Positions 1 through 10,516 of a DNA stretch of 64,000 bases are shown here, one piece after another (the first letter of the stretch is position 1; each line of letters begins with the position of its first letter). The stretch lies in NCBI GenBank assembly GCA_034675505.1, contig JAUCDD010000027.1:1-64000 (forward strand), given 5' to 3'. Position numbers and translations under genes: made by a program. The stretch comes from Melaminivora sp034675505 (GTDB taxonomy: Bacteria > Pseudomonadota > Gammaproteobacteria > Burkholderiales > Burkholderiaceae_C). Below the pieces are notes generated by a model, which was not told the origin of the DNA, searched no databases, and saw only the letters and a list, made by a program, of their open reading frames with translations.

Positions 1-77
1 AAAGGGTCGGCGCCGCGCGTCATGCTGGCGTCGGCGACGTGCGCGATCAGGCGCAGGTCCACAAGGTCAAAGTGCAT
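1..77 (-). CDS. LysR-type transcriptional regulator, N-terminal fragment
   Basis: Read on the minus strand, the ATG at 77 opens a frame that runs off the left edge after 25 codons, starting MHFDLVDLRLIAHVADASMT. This matches the start of the winged helix-turn-helix domain of LysR-type regulators, where an MxFDLxDLRLFxxVAxAGS pattern is usual. A second ATG lies six bases upstream at 83. The gene diverges from the damaged CoA-transferase gene at 236, a common arrangement in which the LysR protein controls the divergent gene. One residue of the usual AGS turn is missing, in keeping with the poor state of the sequence nearby. Only the first 25 codons are visible, so the call rests on the N-terminal pattern and the divergent layout. 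Confidence 0.5.
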   Translation of the reverse strand, partial: MHFDLVDLRLIAHVADASMTRGADP

Positions 78-83
78 GGCCAT

Positions 84-235
84 GGGGCGCGATTGTAGGA
101 AGCAGCGATGCCTGCGCCCGCCCCGGAAGGCACGCTTTCACAAAGGCGAAGACCACCCCGGGGCGCCCCGCGTTCCATGCTCCGGCCCCGATCCCTGGCG
201 CGCGCCGCGCGTCGCCCGCCCTTTCCGTGACTGCC
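84..235. other. intergenic region between divergent lysR and CoA-transferase genes
   Basis: This 150-bp gap between two divergent genes presumably holds both promoters and a LysR-type operator. An ATTGTA stretch at about 88-93 is the only AT-rich spot, and I see no clear -35/-10 pair. No ribosome binding site is obvious before the ATG at 236; an in-frame GTG lies at 227. Confidence 0.3.
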
Positions 236-1548
236 ATGACCGCTTCCACCGCTTCCCCTGCATCCCCCGACGCGCCGCAGCCGGCCGCCGGCGCCCTCTC
301 CCACCTGCGCGTGCTCGATCTGTCGCGCGTGCTCGCCGGCCCCTGGTGCCGGACGCAGAGACACTCTCGCCGACCTTGGCGCCGACGTCATCAAGATCGA
401 ACGCCCCGGCCGCGGCGACGACACGCGCCGCTCGGGCCCGCCCTTCCTCCCCGATGCCGACGGCCAGCCGACACCCGCGAGGCCTCCTACTACCTCGCCT
501 CCAACCGCGGCAAGCGCTCGGTCGCCGTCGACATCGCCACCGAAGGGCCGGCCAGCCGCTGGTCCGCGAGCTGGCCGCCGGCGAAGCGACGTGGTGGTCG
601 AGAACTTCAAGGTCGGCGCCCTCGCGCGCTAGGGGCTGGGCTACGACAGCCATGCGCGTCCTCAACCCGCGCCTCATCTACTGCTCGGTCACCGGCTTCG
701 GCCACACCGGGCCGTATGCGCCGCGCGCCGGCTACGACCTGCTGATCCAGGCCATGAGCGGGCTGATCAGCATCACCGGCCAAGCCGACGGCCAGCCCGG
801 CGCCGGCCCCTTGCGCGTGGGTGTGGCCGTGATCGACCTGTTCACCGGCATGTACGCCACCAGCGCCATCCTGGCGGCGCTGGAGGCGCGCCACCGCACC
901 GGGCGCGGCCAGCACATCGACATGGCGCTGCTGGACGTGGCCATGGCCATCCTGGCCAACCAGGGCGCGGGCTACCTGAACGCCGGCAATATCCCCGCCC
1001 GCCAGGGCAACACGCACCCCAGCGTGGTGCCCTACCAGGTCTTCCCGCCGCGCGACGGCCACATGCTGCTGGCCATCGGCAACGACGGCCAGTTCGCGCG
1101 CTTTTGCGACGCCGCCGGGGTGGACTGGGCCCGCGACGAGCGCCTGCGCACCAACGCCGGGCGCGTGCCGTCCACCGGGGCGACGCTGATCCCGATGATG
1201 GCCGAGCTGACGCGCACGCGCGCCACCGCCGACTGGATCGCGCTGCTGGAGGACAAGGCCGTGCCCTGCGGCCCCATCAACAACGTCGGCCAGGCGTTCG
1301 ACGACGCCCAGGTGCGCGCGCGCGGCCTGCGCATCGAGCAGCAGCGCTGGCCGCTGGGCCAGGCGCCGGCGGGCGAGGCCGTCAACACGGTGGCCAGCAC
1401 CGCCAGCCCGATGCGCCTGTCCGCCACCCCGGCCACGCTGCGCCACGCGCCGCCGGCGCTGGGCCAGCACACCGGCGATGTGCTGCGCGAGCGGCTGGGG
1501 CTGGATGCCGCACAGATCGAGGCGCTGCGCAGCCAGGGCGTGGTGTAG
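236..1548 (+). pseudogene. family III CoA-transferase (CaiB/BaiF), 5' part disrupted
   Basis: Family III enzymes move CoA between carboxylic acids through an aspartyl-CoA intermediate. From about 655 to the stop the reading frame is clean and family-typical: GFGHTGPYAPRAGYDLLIQA, then GRGQHIDMALLD with the conserved aspartate near nt 940, then the small C-terminal domain. The first 420 bp are broken. LSHLRVLDLSRVLAGPWC is followed by breaks near 350-363, 472, 548, 588 and 650, and a TAG at 630-632 sits where ALARYGLGY expects tyrosine. Stitching frames together recovers DLGADVIKIERPGRGDDTRR, ASYYLASNRGKRSVAVDI and DVVVENFKVGALAR, so the whole ancestral domain is present. Either the gene is recently inactivated or the local sequence is of poor quality. 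The intact remainder favours sequence error. Confidence 0.8.
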
Positions 1549-1703
1549 CAGCGCACCCGCAGCGCCGCTGCCGCCCGCGTGCCCGGGCCTGCGCGCGGCC
1601 GTGCAGGGGCAGGGGGGCGTGCAATGCTGAGAAAATCGCCGCAGTCCGCTGGCAGCGGCCAGCGCCGCCGTGGCGCCACCTGCCTTTGTCTGCACCCGCT
1701 TCC
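1549..1703 (+). other. short intergenic region
   Basis: This is a 155-bp GC-rich gap with no gene. AATGCTGAGAAAATCGCCGC at 1623-1642 is its only relatively AT-rich part and is the likeliest promoter zone for the receptor gene. I see no Fur-box-like palindrome. Confidence 0.3.
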
Positions 1704-3953
1704 ATGAACGTCTTTTCTCCCCACCGCCTCGCCGCCCTGATCGCCCTGCCATGCGCCGCCATGGCCCACGCCAGCGAACCCGCCACGGTGCTCGACGCGG
1801 TCGTCGTCACCGGCACGCGCACCGCCACCTCGGTGCGCGACAACCCGGCATCGGTCGCCATCGTCGAGCGCGAGGCGATTGAAAACAACGGCTCGGGCAG
1901 CGTCGCCGAGCTGCTGCGCGATGTGCCGGGCGTGTCGGTCGTCGATTCGGCCGTCGCCGGCATGCAGCGCATCCGCATCCGCGGCGAGCAGTCCAACCGC
2001 GTGGTCATCCTGGTCGATGGCCAGGAGCTGACCGACCACAGCTCGTTCGGCTCGCCGCTGCTGGTCGATCCGGCCAACATCGAGCGCATCGAGGTCGTGC
2101 GCGGCCCGGCCTCGGTGCTCTACGGCGCCAAGGCCATCGGCGGGGTCATCAACATCATCACGCGCAAGGGCGCGGCGGCGCCCCTGCAGGCCGAGCTGGG
2201 CGCGACGTACGACAGCGGCACCCGGGGCTGGCGCGGCTGGACGGCGCTGTCGGGCACGCAGGGGCGGCTGGACTGGCGCATCTCGGCCAGCGGCGACGAG
2301 CACGGCGACCGCCGCGTGGCCCAGGGCCCGTACAGCGCCAGCGGCCGGCTGGACAACTCGTCCTACGCCAACCAGGACGTGAGCGCGCACCTGGGCCTCA
2401 AGCTGGACGACGCCGGCCGCCACTACCTGGCCCTGAAGGCCAACCGCCACAGCCTGCGGGCCGATGGCTGGCAGGATCCGTTCGCGCTGGTGACCCTGAA
2501 GAACGTGGACATCAACCCGACGATCGCCGGGCGCCAGGCGCGCATCGACATCGCCGAGGCCCAGATCACCCAGTTCAACGCCAACCTGCCCCGGCGCGAC
2601 CTGAACAAGCTGGGCCTGTACTACGAGGGCAAGGAGCTGGGCCCGGTGCTGCGCAAGGTGAGCGCCGATGCCTTCGTGCAGCGCGTGGACCGCGAGTTCG
2701 ACAACCTGATCAAGATCCGCGGCCGGGGCGGGCGCGTGCAGATCCCGGGGCCGGGGACGGGGCCAGGCTTCAACATCCCCCTGAACACCAGCGATGTCGT
2801 GATGGGCTCCGCCTCGACCGACCGCACCGACACCTGGGGCGCCAGCGTGCAGCTGGACTGGCGCCTGCACCCCGACCACTACACCGTGGTCGGCGCGCAA
2901 TGGCTGCGCGACGACCTGCAGACGACCAAGCTCAACGACATCACCGTGGTGGGCGCCAGGCCGCTGCCGCCGCTGCCGCAGTACCAGCCGCCCTTTGGCG
3001 TGCGCAGCAGCGCCTACGACCGCGCCACCATGCAGACCGCCTCGGCCTTCGCGCAGGACGAATGGACGCTGGCGCCCGACTGGAAGCTCGCCGGTGGCCT
3101 GCGCTACTACCGCGTCAGCTCCTCGCTGGACGAGACCACCAGCAGCGCGCACCAGGCGGGCGAGCGCAGCCGCCACGGGCGCTTCGTCAAGGCGCTGGGG
3201 CTGACCTGGACGGGCCTGGCGCATTCCACCGTGCGCGCTGGCTACTCGGAGGGCTACGTCATGCCCTCGCTGCTGGAGCAGTTCACCGACTCGCGCGCCG
3301 GGCGCGGCATCGTGCTGCACGGCAATCCGAACCTTGCGCCCGAGCGCTCGAAGAACTACGAGCTGGGCCTGCGCTACCAGAACCAGGGCGTGGTGTTCGA
3401 CGGCACGTTGTTCTTCACCCGCGCCAGGGACTACATCACCTTCGAGTCCTGCGCCATCACAGGGCGCTGCAGCGGCGGCGACATCTATGTCAACGCCGAC
3501 CGCGCCAGGAGCCATGGCCTGGAGCTGTTGCTGCAATACCTGGTGCCGGGCACCAGCCTCACGCCGTATTTCTCCGGCACCTGGATGCGCCGCCAGATCA
3601 CCGTCCAGGAATTCTCCACCTACCAGACCGACGTGCCGCGCCTTGCCGGGCGGCTGGGGCTGCGCTACGAGGACACCGTCGCCAACGCCAACGTGTGGCT
3701 GGACGCGTTCGTGCAGGGCGCCACGGCGGTGGACAAGCAGGAGCGGGACATCGAGAAATCGGGCAAGGTCTCGCGCCACCTGGCCGGCTGGGGCACGCTC
3801 AACCTGGCCGTGGGCAGCAGCTTCGGCCCGCAGGACCGCTACCGCGTCGCCCTGCACCTGAACAACCTGCTGGACAAGAGCTGGCGCGCCGGCGTCGACG
3901 AGCTGCCCGGCCTGGGGCGCAACCTGGTGCTGACGTTCTCGTCGAAGTTCTGA
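1704..3953 (+). CDS. TonB-dependent outer-membrane receptor, haem/haemoglobin-receptor-like
   Basis: This outer-membrane beta-barrel of 749 residues takes up a ligand using energy from TonB-ExbBD. It has a signal peptide of about 23 residues ending AMAHAS, then the TonB box region LDAVVVTGTRT. The plug domain follows, with LLRDVPGVSVVD, IRIRGEQSNRVVILVDGQEL and RIEVVRGPASVLYGAKAIGG followed by VINIITRKG, then the barrel, ending in phenylalanine (TFSSKF) as these proteins do. GYVMPSLLEQF followed downstream by GNPNLAPERSKNYELGLRY resembles the FRAP and NPNL blocks of haem and haemoglobin receptors. A lone disulfide candidate is CAITGRC. No haem-handling genes lie nearby, so the ligand is an inference; other siderophore receptors remain possible. 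The ATG at 1704 is chosen because the signal peptide starts there. Confidence 0.85.
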   Translation: MNVFSPHRLAALIALPCAAMAHASEPATVLDAVVVTGTRTATSVRDNPASVAIVEREAIENNGSGSVAELLRDVPGVSVVDSAVAGMQRIRIRGEQSNRVVILVDGQELTDHSSFGSPLLVDPANIERIEVVRGPASVLYGAKAIGGVINIITRKGAAAPLQAELGATYDSGTRGWRGWTALSGTQGRLDWRISASGDEHGDRRVAQGPYSASGRLDNSSYANQDVSAHLGLKLDDAGRHYLALKANRHSLRADGWQDPFALVTLKNVDINPTIAGRQARIDIAEAQITQFNANLPRRDLNKLGLYYEGKELGPVLRKVSADAFVQRVDREFDNLIKIRGRGGRVQIPGPGTGPGFNIPLNTSDVVMGSASTDRTDTWGASVQLDWRLHPDHYTVVGAQWLRDDLQTTKLNDITVVGARPLPPLPQYQPPFGVRSSAYDRATMQTASAFAQDEWTLAPDWKLAGGLRYYRVSSSLDETTSSAHQAGERSRHGRFVKALGLTWTGLAHSTVRAGYSEGYVMPSLLEQFTDSRAGRGIVLHGNPNLAPERSKNYELGLRYQNQGVVFDGTLFFTRARDYITFESCAITGRCSGGDIYVNADRARSHGLELLLQYLVPGTSLTPYFSGTWMRRQITVQEFSTYQTDVPRLAGRLGLRYEDTVANANVWLDAFVQGATAVDKQERDIEKSGKVSRHLAGWGTLNLAVGSSFGPQDRYRVALHLNNLLDKSWRAGVDELPGLGRNLVLTFSSKF

Positions 3954-3976
3954 CGCCGCAGCCCTTCGCCGGCATG

Positions 3977-3999
3977 AAAAAGGCGGCCTCGCGGCCGCC
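3977..3999 (-). terminator. rho-independent terminator of gdhA
   Basis: On the minus strand a hairpin with stem GGCGGCC/GGCCGCC (3982-3988 and 3993-3999) is followed by five T. It lies just after the gdhA stop codon and just past the end of the convergent receptor gene. Confidence 0.75.
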
Positions 4000-4023
4000 T
4001 CGCCTGGCAGGGCGGGTTGCGGC

Positions 4024-5331
4024 TCAGGGGTAGAGGCCGCGCATCTCGCGCGCGTGCAGGATGCGCTTGCAGGCGACGATGAAGGTGGCGGTGCGCAGGG
4101 AGACCTGGTGCTCCTGCGCCACCTGCCAGACGCCGGCAAAGGCGTTTTGCATGATGCGCACCAGGCGGGCGTTGATCTCGTCCTCGCTCCAGAAGAAGCT
4201 AGTGAAGTCCTGCACCCACTCGAAATAGCTCACGGTGACGCCGCCGGCGTTGGAGATCACGTCGGGCAGCACCAGCACGCCATTGCCCTGCAGGATGTCA
4301 TCGGCCTCGGGCGTGGTCGGGCCGTTGGCGCCCTCGATGACCATCCTGGCGCGGATGCGCCCGGCGTTGTCCCGGGTGATCTGCCCCTCCAGCGCCGCCG
4401 GGATCAGGATGTCGCACTGCACGCCCCAGAACTCGTCGTCCTGCATCTTCTCGGCGCCGGCAAAGCCGGCCACGCCGCCCGTGTCCTGCACGTGCGCCAG
4501 CAGCGCGGCCACGTCCAGGCCGCCATCGCGATGGATGCTGCCGGTGTGGTCCTGCACCGCCACCACCCTGGCCCCGGCCTCGGCGAACAGCCGCCCGGCG
4601 GTGCCGCCCACGTTGCCAAAGCCCTGCACCGCCACGCGCGCGCCCTCGATCGCCATGCCGGTGTGTTTGGCGGCTTCGACGCCCACGGTGAACACGCCGC
4701 GCCCGGTGGCCTCGATGCGCCCGAGCGAGCCTCCCAGGTCCACCGGCTTGCCGGTGACCACGCCGGTGGAGGTCTCGCCGACGTTCATCGAGTAGGTGTC
4801 CATCATCCAGGCCATGACCTGGCCGTTGGTGTTCACGTCGGGCGCCGGGATGTCCTTGGTCGGGCCGATGATGATGCCGATCTCGCTGGTGTAGCGGCGC
4901 GTCAGGCGCTCCAGCTCGCCGCGCGAGAGTGTCTTCGGATCGACCCGGATGCCGCCCTTGGCGCCGCCGTAGGGCACGTTGACGGCCGCGTTCTTGATGC
5001 TCATCCAGGCCGACAGCGCCATCACCTCGGACAGCGTCACGTCCTGGTGGAAGCGCACGCCGCCCTTGCCCGGGCCGCGGCTGGTGTTGTGCTGCACGCG
5101 GTAGCCCTCGAAATGGGCAATGGTGCCGTTGTCCATCTCGATGGGCACATCCACGATCAGCGCGCGCTTGGGGCGCTTCAGGGTCTCCACCCAGCGCGCC
5201 AGGCTGCCCAGGTAGGGCGTGACGCGGTCCACCTGCTGCAGGTAGATGCCCCATGGCCCCAGGTGCTGCGGGTCGAGGTAGGAGGGCAGCGCGTGGCGGC
5301 TGCTGGCCGATGGAGACTGGGCGGAGGACAT
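4024..5331 (-). CDS. gdhA: glutamate dehydrogenase (Glu/Leu/Phe/Val family)
   Basis: The 435-residue enzyme interconverts glutamate and 2-oxoglutarate plus ammonia with NAD(P), linking carbon and nitrogen metabolism. The substrate domain shows GPGKGGVRFHQD and NVPYGGAKGGIRVDP, the latter bearing the catalytic lysine. The dinucleotide domain shows VAVQGFGNVGGTAG, then VIEGANGPTTPEAD and LPDVISNAGGVTVSYFEWVQ. Length and order fit the hexameric small enzymes. The ATG at 5331 has an AGGA-rich ribosome binding site (AAGGAACAGGAATA) just before it. The 250 bp upstream hold a copy of the dispersed repeat, and a terminator follows the stop. The coenzyme preference cannot be read safely. Confidence 0.93.
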   Translation of the reverse strand: MSSAQSPSASSRHALPSYLDPQHLGPWGIYLQQVDRVTPYLGSLARWVETLKRPKRALIVDVPIEMDNGTIAHFEGYRVQHNTSRGPGKGGVRFHQDVTLSEVMALSAWMSIKNAAVNVPYGGAKGGIRVDPKTLSRGELERLTRRYTSEIGIIIGPTKDIPAPDVNTNGQVMAWMMDTYSMNVGETSTGVVTGKPVDLGGSLGRIEATGRGVFTVGVEAAKHTGMAIEGARVAVQGFGNVGGTAGRLFAEAGARVVAVQDHTGSIHRDGGLDVAALLAHVQDTGGVAGFAGAEKMQDDEFWGVQCDILIPAALEGQITRDNAGRIRARMVIEGANGPTTPEADDILQGNGVLVLPDVISNAGGVTVSYFEWVQDFTSFFWSEDEINARLVRIMQNAFAGVWQVAQEHQVSLRTATFIVACKRILHAREMRGLYP

Positions 5332-5482
5332 GGCGTATTCCTGTTCCTTGTGGGAGTGAAGGCCGGGGAAAAACGGCAACTCTATGCCCCGCCGGCGCGG
5401 CTGTCCAAGGCCGCCGCGTTTGGCTGCCATGCAAGGGCGACATGGCCGGCAGCCCATGGCCGCCGCCAGGCGCCTTCGATTC

Positions 5483-5547
5483 GCTATTGAAAATATAGCT
5501 ACATGCCGGCCTGCGACGCCGGCTGGAGGCCGGTTTGGCCCCAAAAA
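5483..5547 (+). repeat. dispersed repeat copy (AT core plus GCCGGC block)
   Basis: The core GCTATTGAAAATATAGCT (5483-5500) is followed by TGCCGGCCTGCGACGCCGGC, then TGGAGGCC and GGCCCCAAAA. The reverse complement of the copy at 52641-52704 shows the same order: CTATGATTTTTGTAGCTGGA, then GGCCGGC, CGCCGGCAGGC and GGCCCAAAA. The copy sits between the divergent gdhA and PACE genes and could add promoter or hairpin function, but that is inference. Confidence 0.6.
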
Positions 5548-5582
5548 GCGCTGCGGCAGCCCCCGCTGCCTATACTGGCCCG

Positions 5583-6102
5583 ATGCCTGCCTGTACCTCT
5601 TCGACCAGCACTGCTACTGCCCCCGCCTGCGCCCCGGCCGCCCCGGCCGCCCCCGGGGCTGCAGGGCGCCCGGCGCCGCGTGGTCTTCGTCAGCCTGTAC
5701 GAGTTCATCGCCATCGTCGCCTCCAGCCTGCTGTTCATGGCCATCGGCCAGGAGGCGGCGGCCTCGGGCGCCATGTCGGTCGTCGCCTCCACGCTGGCCA
5801 TCGTCTGGAACGTCACCTTCAACCACCTGTTCGAGCGCTGGGAGGCGCGCCAGCGCGTGCGCGGCCGCTCGGTGCTGCGCCGCGTGGTGCACGCCGTGGG
5901 GTTCGAGGGCGGCCTGGCGCTGGTACTGATCCCGCTCATGGCCTGGTGGTTTGGCGTCGGCCTGTGGCAGGCCACGCTGATGGAGGCCGGCCTGCTGCTG
6001 TTCTTCCTGGTCTATACCTACGCCTTCAACTGGGCGTTCGACCGCATCTTCGGCCTGCCGGCCTCGGCCCTGCCCCTGGCTGCGGCGCCGCGCCAGGCCT
6101 GA
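5583..6102 (+). CDS. PACE-family multidrug/biocide efflux protein (probable +1 frameshift near the start)
   Basis: PACE transporters are small inner-membrane pumps of about 150 residues with four helices in two related hairpins that export biocides such as chlorhexidine. The body is clear: RRVVFVSLYEFIAIVASSLL, WNVTFNHLFERWE, a second hairpin with FEGGLALVLIPLMAWWFGVG, and VYTYAFNWAFDRIFGLP. The start is not clear. The ATG at 5583 is preceded by TATACT at 5571-5576 but reads in another frame. Removing one C from the C5 run at about 5648-5653 joins its Ala/Pro-rich leader to PGLQGARRRVV in frame. Without that correction the gene needs an ATG at 5503 or a non-ATG start near 5660. The body is certain; the N-terminus is not. 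Confidence 0.8.
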
Positions 6103-6136
6103 CGCCCGGCATGGGCCCCGGGGCCCGCGCCGCGCG

Positions 6137-6763
6137 CTAGCGCGTAGCGCGGAAAGGCCGGCTCAGGAAGCGCGAGCCCGCCTCGCCAAAGCGCCAGGGC
6201 ACCTCCACCGCACGGGTGATGCCGATGCGCGGGCCCGCCACCAGCTGCGGCGCCCGGACGCCGCCCGGCGGCGCCAGCAGGGCAAAGGGCGGCGCATCCA
6301 GGGGCAGGTGGTCGAAGCTGCCGTCGATGCCCAGCGCCTGCGTCAGCCGCCCCGGCCCGGCGCACAGCAGGCGCTCGTCCTGCACGCCGCGGCGCGCGCG
6401 CATCTGCTCCAGGCCGTGCGTGGGCTGCAGGGCGCGGATCAGCACCGCCGCGCCATCGCCCAGCTGGCCGCACACCAGGTTCAGGCACCAATGCACGCCG
6501 TAGGAGCGGTACACATAGGCCCGCGCCGCCGGCCCGAACATGGCGGCGTTGCGCGGCGTGGGGCCGCGAAAGCTGTGCGACGCCGGATCGGTGCCGTCGT
6601 ACGCCTCGGCCTCGACGATGCGCCCGCCCACGCCGCCCGCCAGCAGCGTCACGCCGATCAGCAGCGGCGCCAGCGCGTGGGCGTCGAGCGTGAAGTCCAG
6701 GGGCGCGGGCTCCAGCGGTGCGGGGGGATGCCCGTCCGTGCCCATGTCGCGATCTCCGTGCAC
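6137..6763 (-). CDS. DNA-3-methyladenine glycosylase, AAG/MPG type
   Basis: This monofunctional base-excision repair glycosylase removes alkylated purines such as 3-methyladenine from DNA. The 208-residue protein has the AAG fold markers in order: GGRIVEAEAYDGTDPASHSF, with the catalytic glutamate in the EAEAY segment, then RGPTPRNAAMFG, AYVYRSYGVHWCLNLVC, AVLIRALQP, LLCAGPGRLTQALGID and GPRIGITRA. Start choice is uncertain: an ATG at 6763 and another six codons in both precede the conserved region. It ends 3 bp after the start of no other gene and follows the lipoprotein gene with a 3-bp gap on the same strand, so the two may be cotranscribed. Confidence 0.9.
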   Translation of the reverse strand: MHGDRDMGTDGHPPAPLEPAPLDFTLDAHALAPLLIGVTLLAGGVGGRIVEAEAYDGTDPASHSFRGPTPRNAAMFGPAARAYVYRSYGVHWCLNLVCGQLGDGAAVLIRALQPTHGLEQMRARRGVQDERLLCAGPGRLTQALGIDGSFDHLPLDAPPFALLAPPGGVRAPQLVAGPRIGITRAVEVPWRFGEAGSRFLSRPFRATR

Positions 6764-6766
6764 GCC

Positions 6767-7516
6767 TCAGCGGCCGCCCTGGAAGGCAAAGAAGGTCACC
6801 AGCGACGGCGCCACGCCGGTGATCAGCAGCTGCGTGCCGTTGAGCACCGCGATGCCCGCGACGTTGGAGCCATGGGGCAGCGGGCAGCCATCGCCGGTGA
6901 AGCTGGCGCGCATGTCGTACACGCTCTTGCCGCCAGGACGCGGCGCCAGCGAGCCGCGCACCAGGCAGGCCGCACTCGGCTGGGCGGACACCAGCCCGCC
7001 ATCGGGCGCGACCGTCAGCGCCAGCGGCAACGGCCACCCGCCCACGCTGCCCGCGTAGGTGCCGGCCACCGCAGCCAGCGTGGCCGGGCGCTCGTAGTCC
7101 GCCAGGTAGCGGCCCGAGAACACGTCGAAGGCAAAGCCCACCTCGAGCTCGCGCCGCGCAATGAAGCTGCCCCCGTACAGCGACGAGGCCACCACCCCGC
7201 CCCGGGCGAAGTCCACATGCGCAGCCGAACCGCGCAGCTGCCCGCCGGTCCAGCTGCTGGTGCCGTGGATGGCGCCCTGGATGACCGGCCCGCGGGTGTA
7301 GATGCCCCAGGTCTCGCCCGTGTCCAGGACCGTGAGCGTGACGTCATAGCCCGTGGAGGAGCGCCCGACCCAGCGGCCCTCGGGGCCCGCGATGGGGCGC
7401 AGGGGCGGCGGGCCGACGGTGGCATCGTCGTCATTCTTGCTGCCGCCGCCGCAGCCGGCGAGCAAGGCCGCCGTGAACCCTGCCATCAGGGCGTGCTTCA
7501 TACCGCGTGCACCCAT
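6767..7516 (-). CDS. hypothetical lipoprotein
   Basis: I recognise no family in this 249-residue protein. The N-terminus is a lipoprotein signal, MKHALMAGFTAALLAGC, with the lipobox LLAG before Cys22, followed by GGGSKNDDD. An acidic residue soon after the cysteine, but not right at +2, suggests outer-membrane sorting. The rest is rich in Gly, Val and Thr with a likely beta-strand pattern (EGRWVGRSSTGYDVTLTVLD, GTYAGSVGG), plus two later cysteines (ACLVRG, DGCPLPHG) that could pair. The start at 7516 is supported by an excellent AGGAGGA ribosome binding site. It diverges from the metH riboswitch and precedes the glycosylase gene by 3 bp. Confidence 0.75.
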   Translation of the reverse strand: MGARGMKHALMAGFTAALLAGCGGGSKNDDDATVGPPPLRPIAGPEGRWVGRSSTGYDVTLTVLDTGETWGIYTRGPVIQGAIHGTSSWTGGQLRGSAAHVDFARGGVVASSLYGGSFIARRELEVGFAFDVFSGRYLADYERPATLAAVAGTYAGSVGGWPLPLALTVAPDGGLVSAQPSAACLVRGSLAPRPGGKSVYDMRASFTGDGCPLPHGSNVAGIAVLNGTQLLITGVAPSLVTFFAFQGGR

Positions 7517-7601
7517 GGTGCGCTCCTCCTGAGTTTGCTTAAAAAGGTCGCCGGCCCCGGCCCCGTGGCGACCCCGTGGCGCAATGTAAGCCCTGCGCCG
7601 A

Positions 7602-7607
7602 TAAAAT
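7602..7607 (+). promoter_or_regulatory. -10 element of the metH promoter
   Basis: TAAAAT lies 16 nt before the first paired base of the riboswitch (7624), so transcription would begin just upstream of the aptamer. The -35 region is not evident. Confidence 0.5.
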
Positions 7608-7623
7608 ACCCGGCTTTCTCCGA

Positions 7624-7740
7624 CCCCAAGGAGCGTTGCAGCAGGCCGTACCCACAGGCCTGTCAGGCTTGGGGACGTCCTCTGGAATCGTGCCTTGCAA
7701 CGACGCTCACCTGTCCCAGGCAACCCATTGCACAGGTGAG
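7624..7740 (+). promoter_or_regulatory. S-adenosylhomocysteine (SAH) riboswitch with anti-Shine-Dalgarno platform
   Basis: The aptamer pairs CCCCAAG (7624-7630) with CTTGGGG (7668-7674). The adjacent GAGCG-TTGCA (7631-7640) pairs with TGCAA (7696-7700) and CGCTC (7704-7708), giving the nested layout and the GAGCGxTGCA / TGCAACGxCGCTC blocks of the SAH riboswitch class. Downstream, CTCACCTGT (7706-7714) is perfectly complementary to ACAGGTGAG (7732-7740), which contains the metH ribosome binding site. The two pairings share bases 7706-7708, so ligand binding should free the ribosome site. This class is known upstream of SAH-recycling genes in Betaproteobacteria and acts as an ON switch. Confidence 0.9.
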
Positions 7741-7744
7741 TTCG

Positions 7745-10495
<2,751 letters not shown>

Positions 10496-10516
10496 TGCGC
10501 CGGCTGCCGGTGGGGC

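Noticed and set aside
1032..4139. Long antisense frame across the TonB receptor gene
   Set aside because: It has composition typical of antisense GC-rich shadows, no motif, and covers two real genes.
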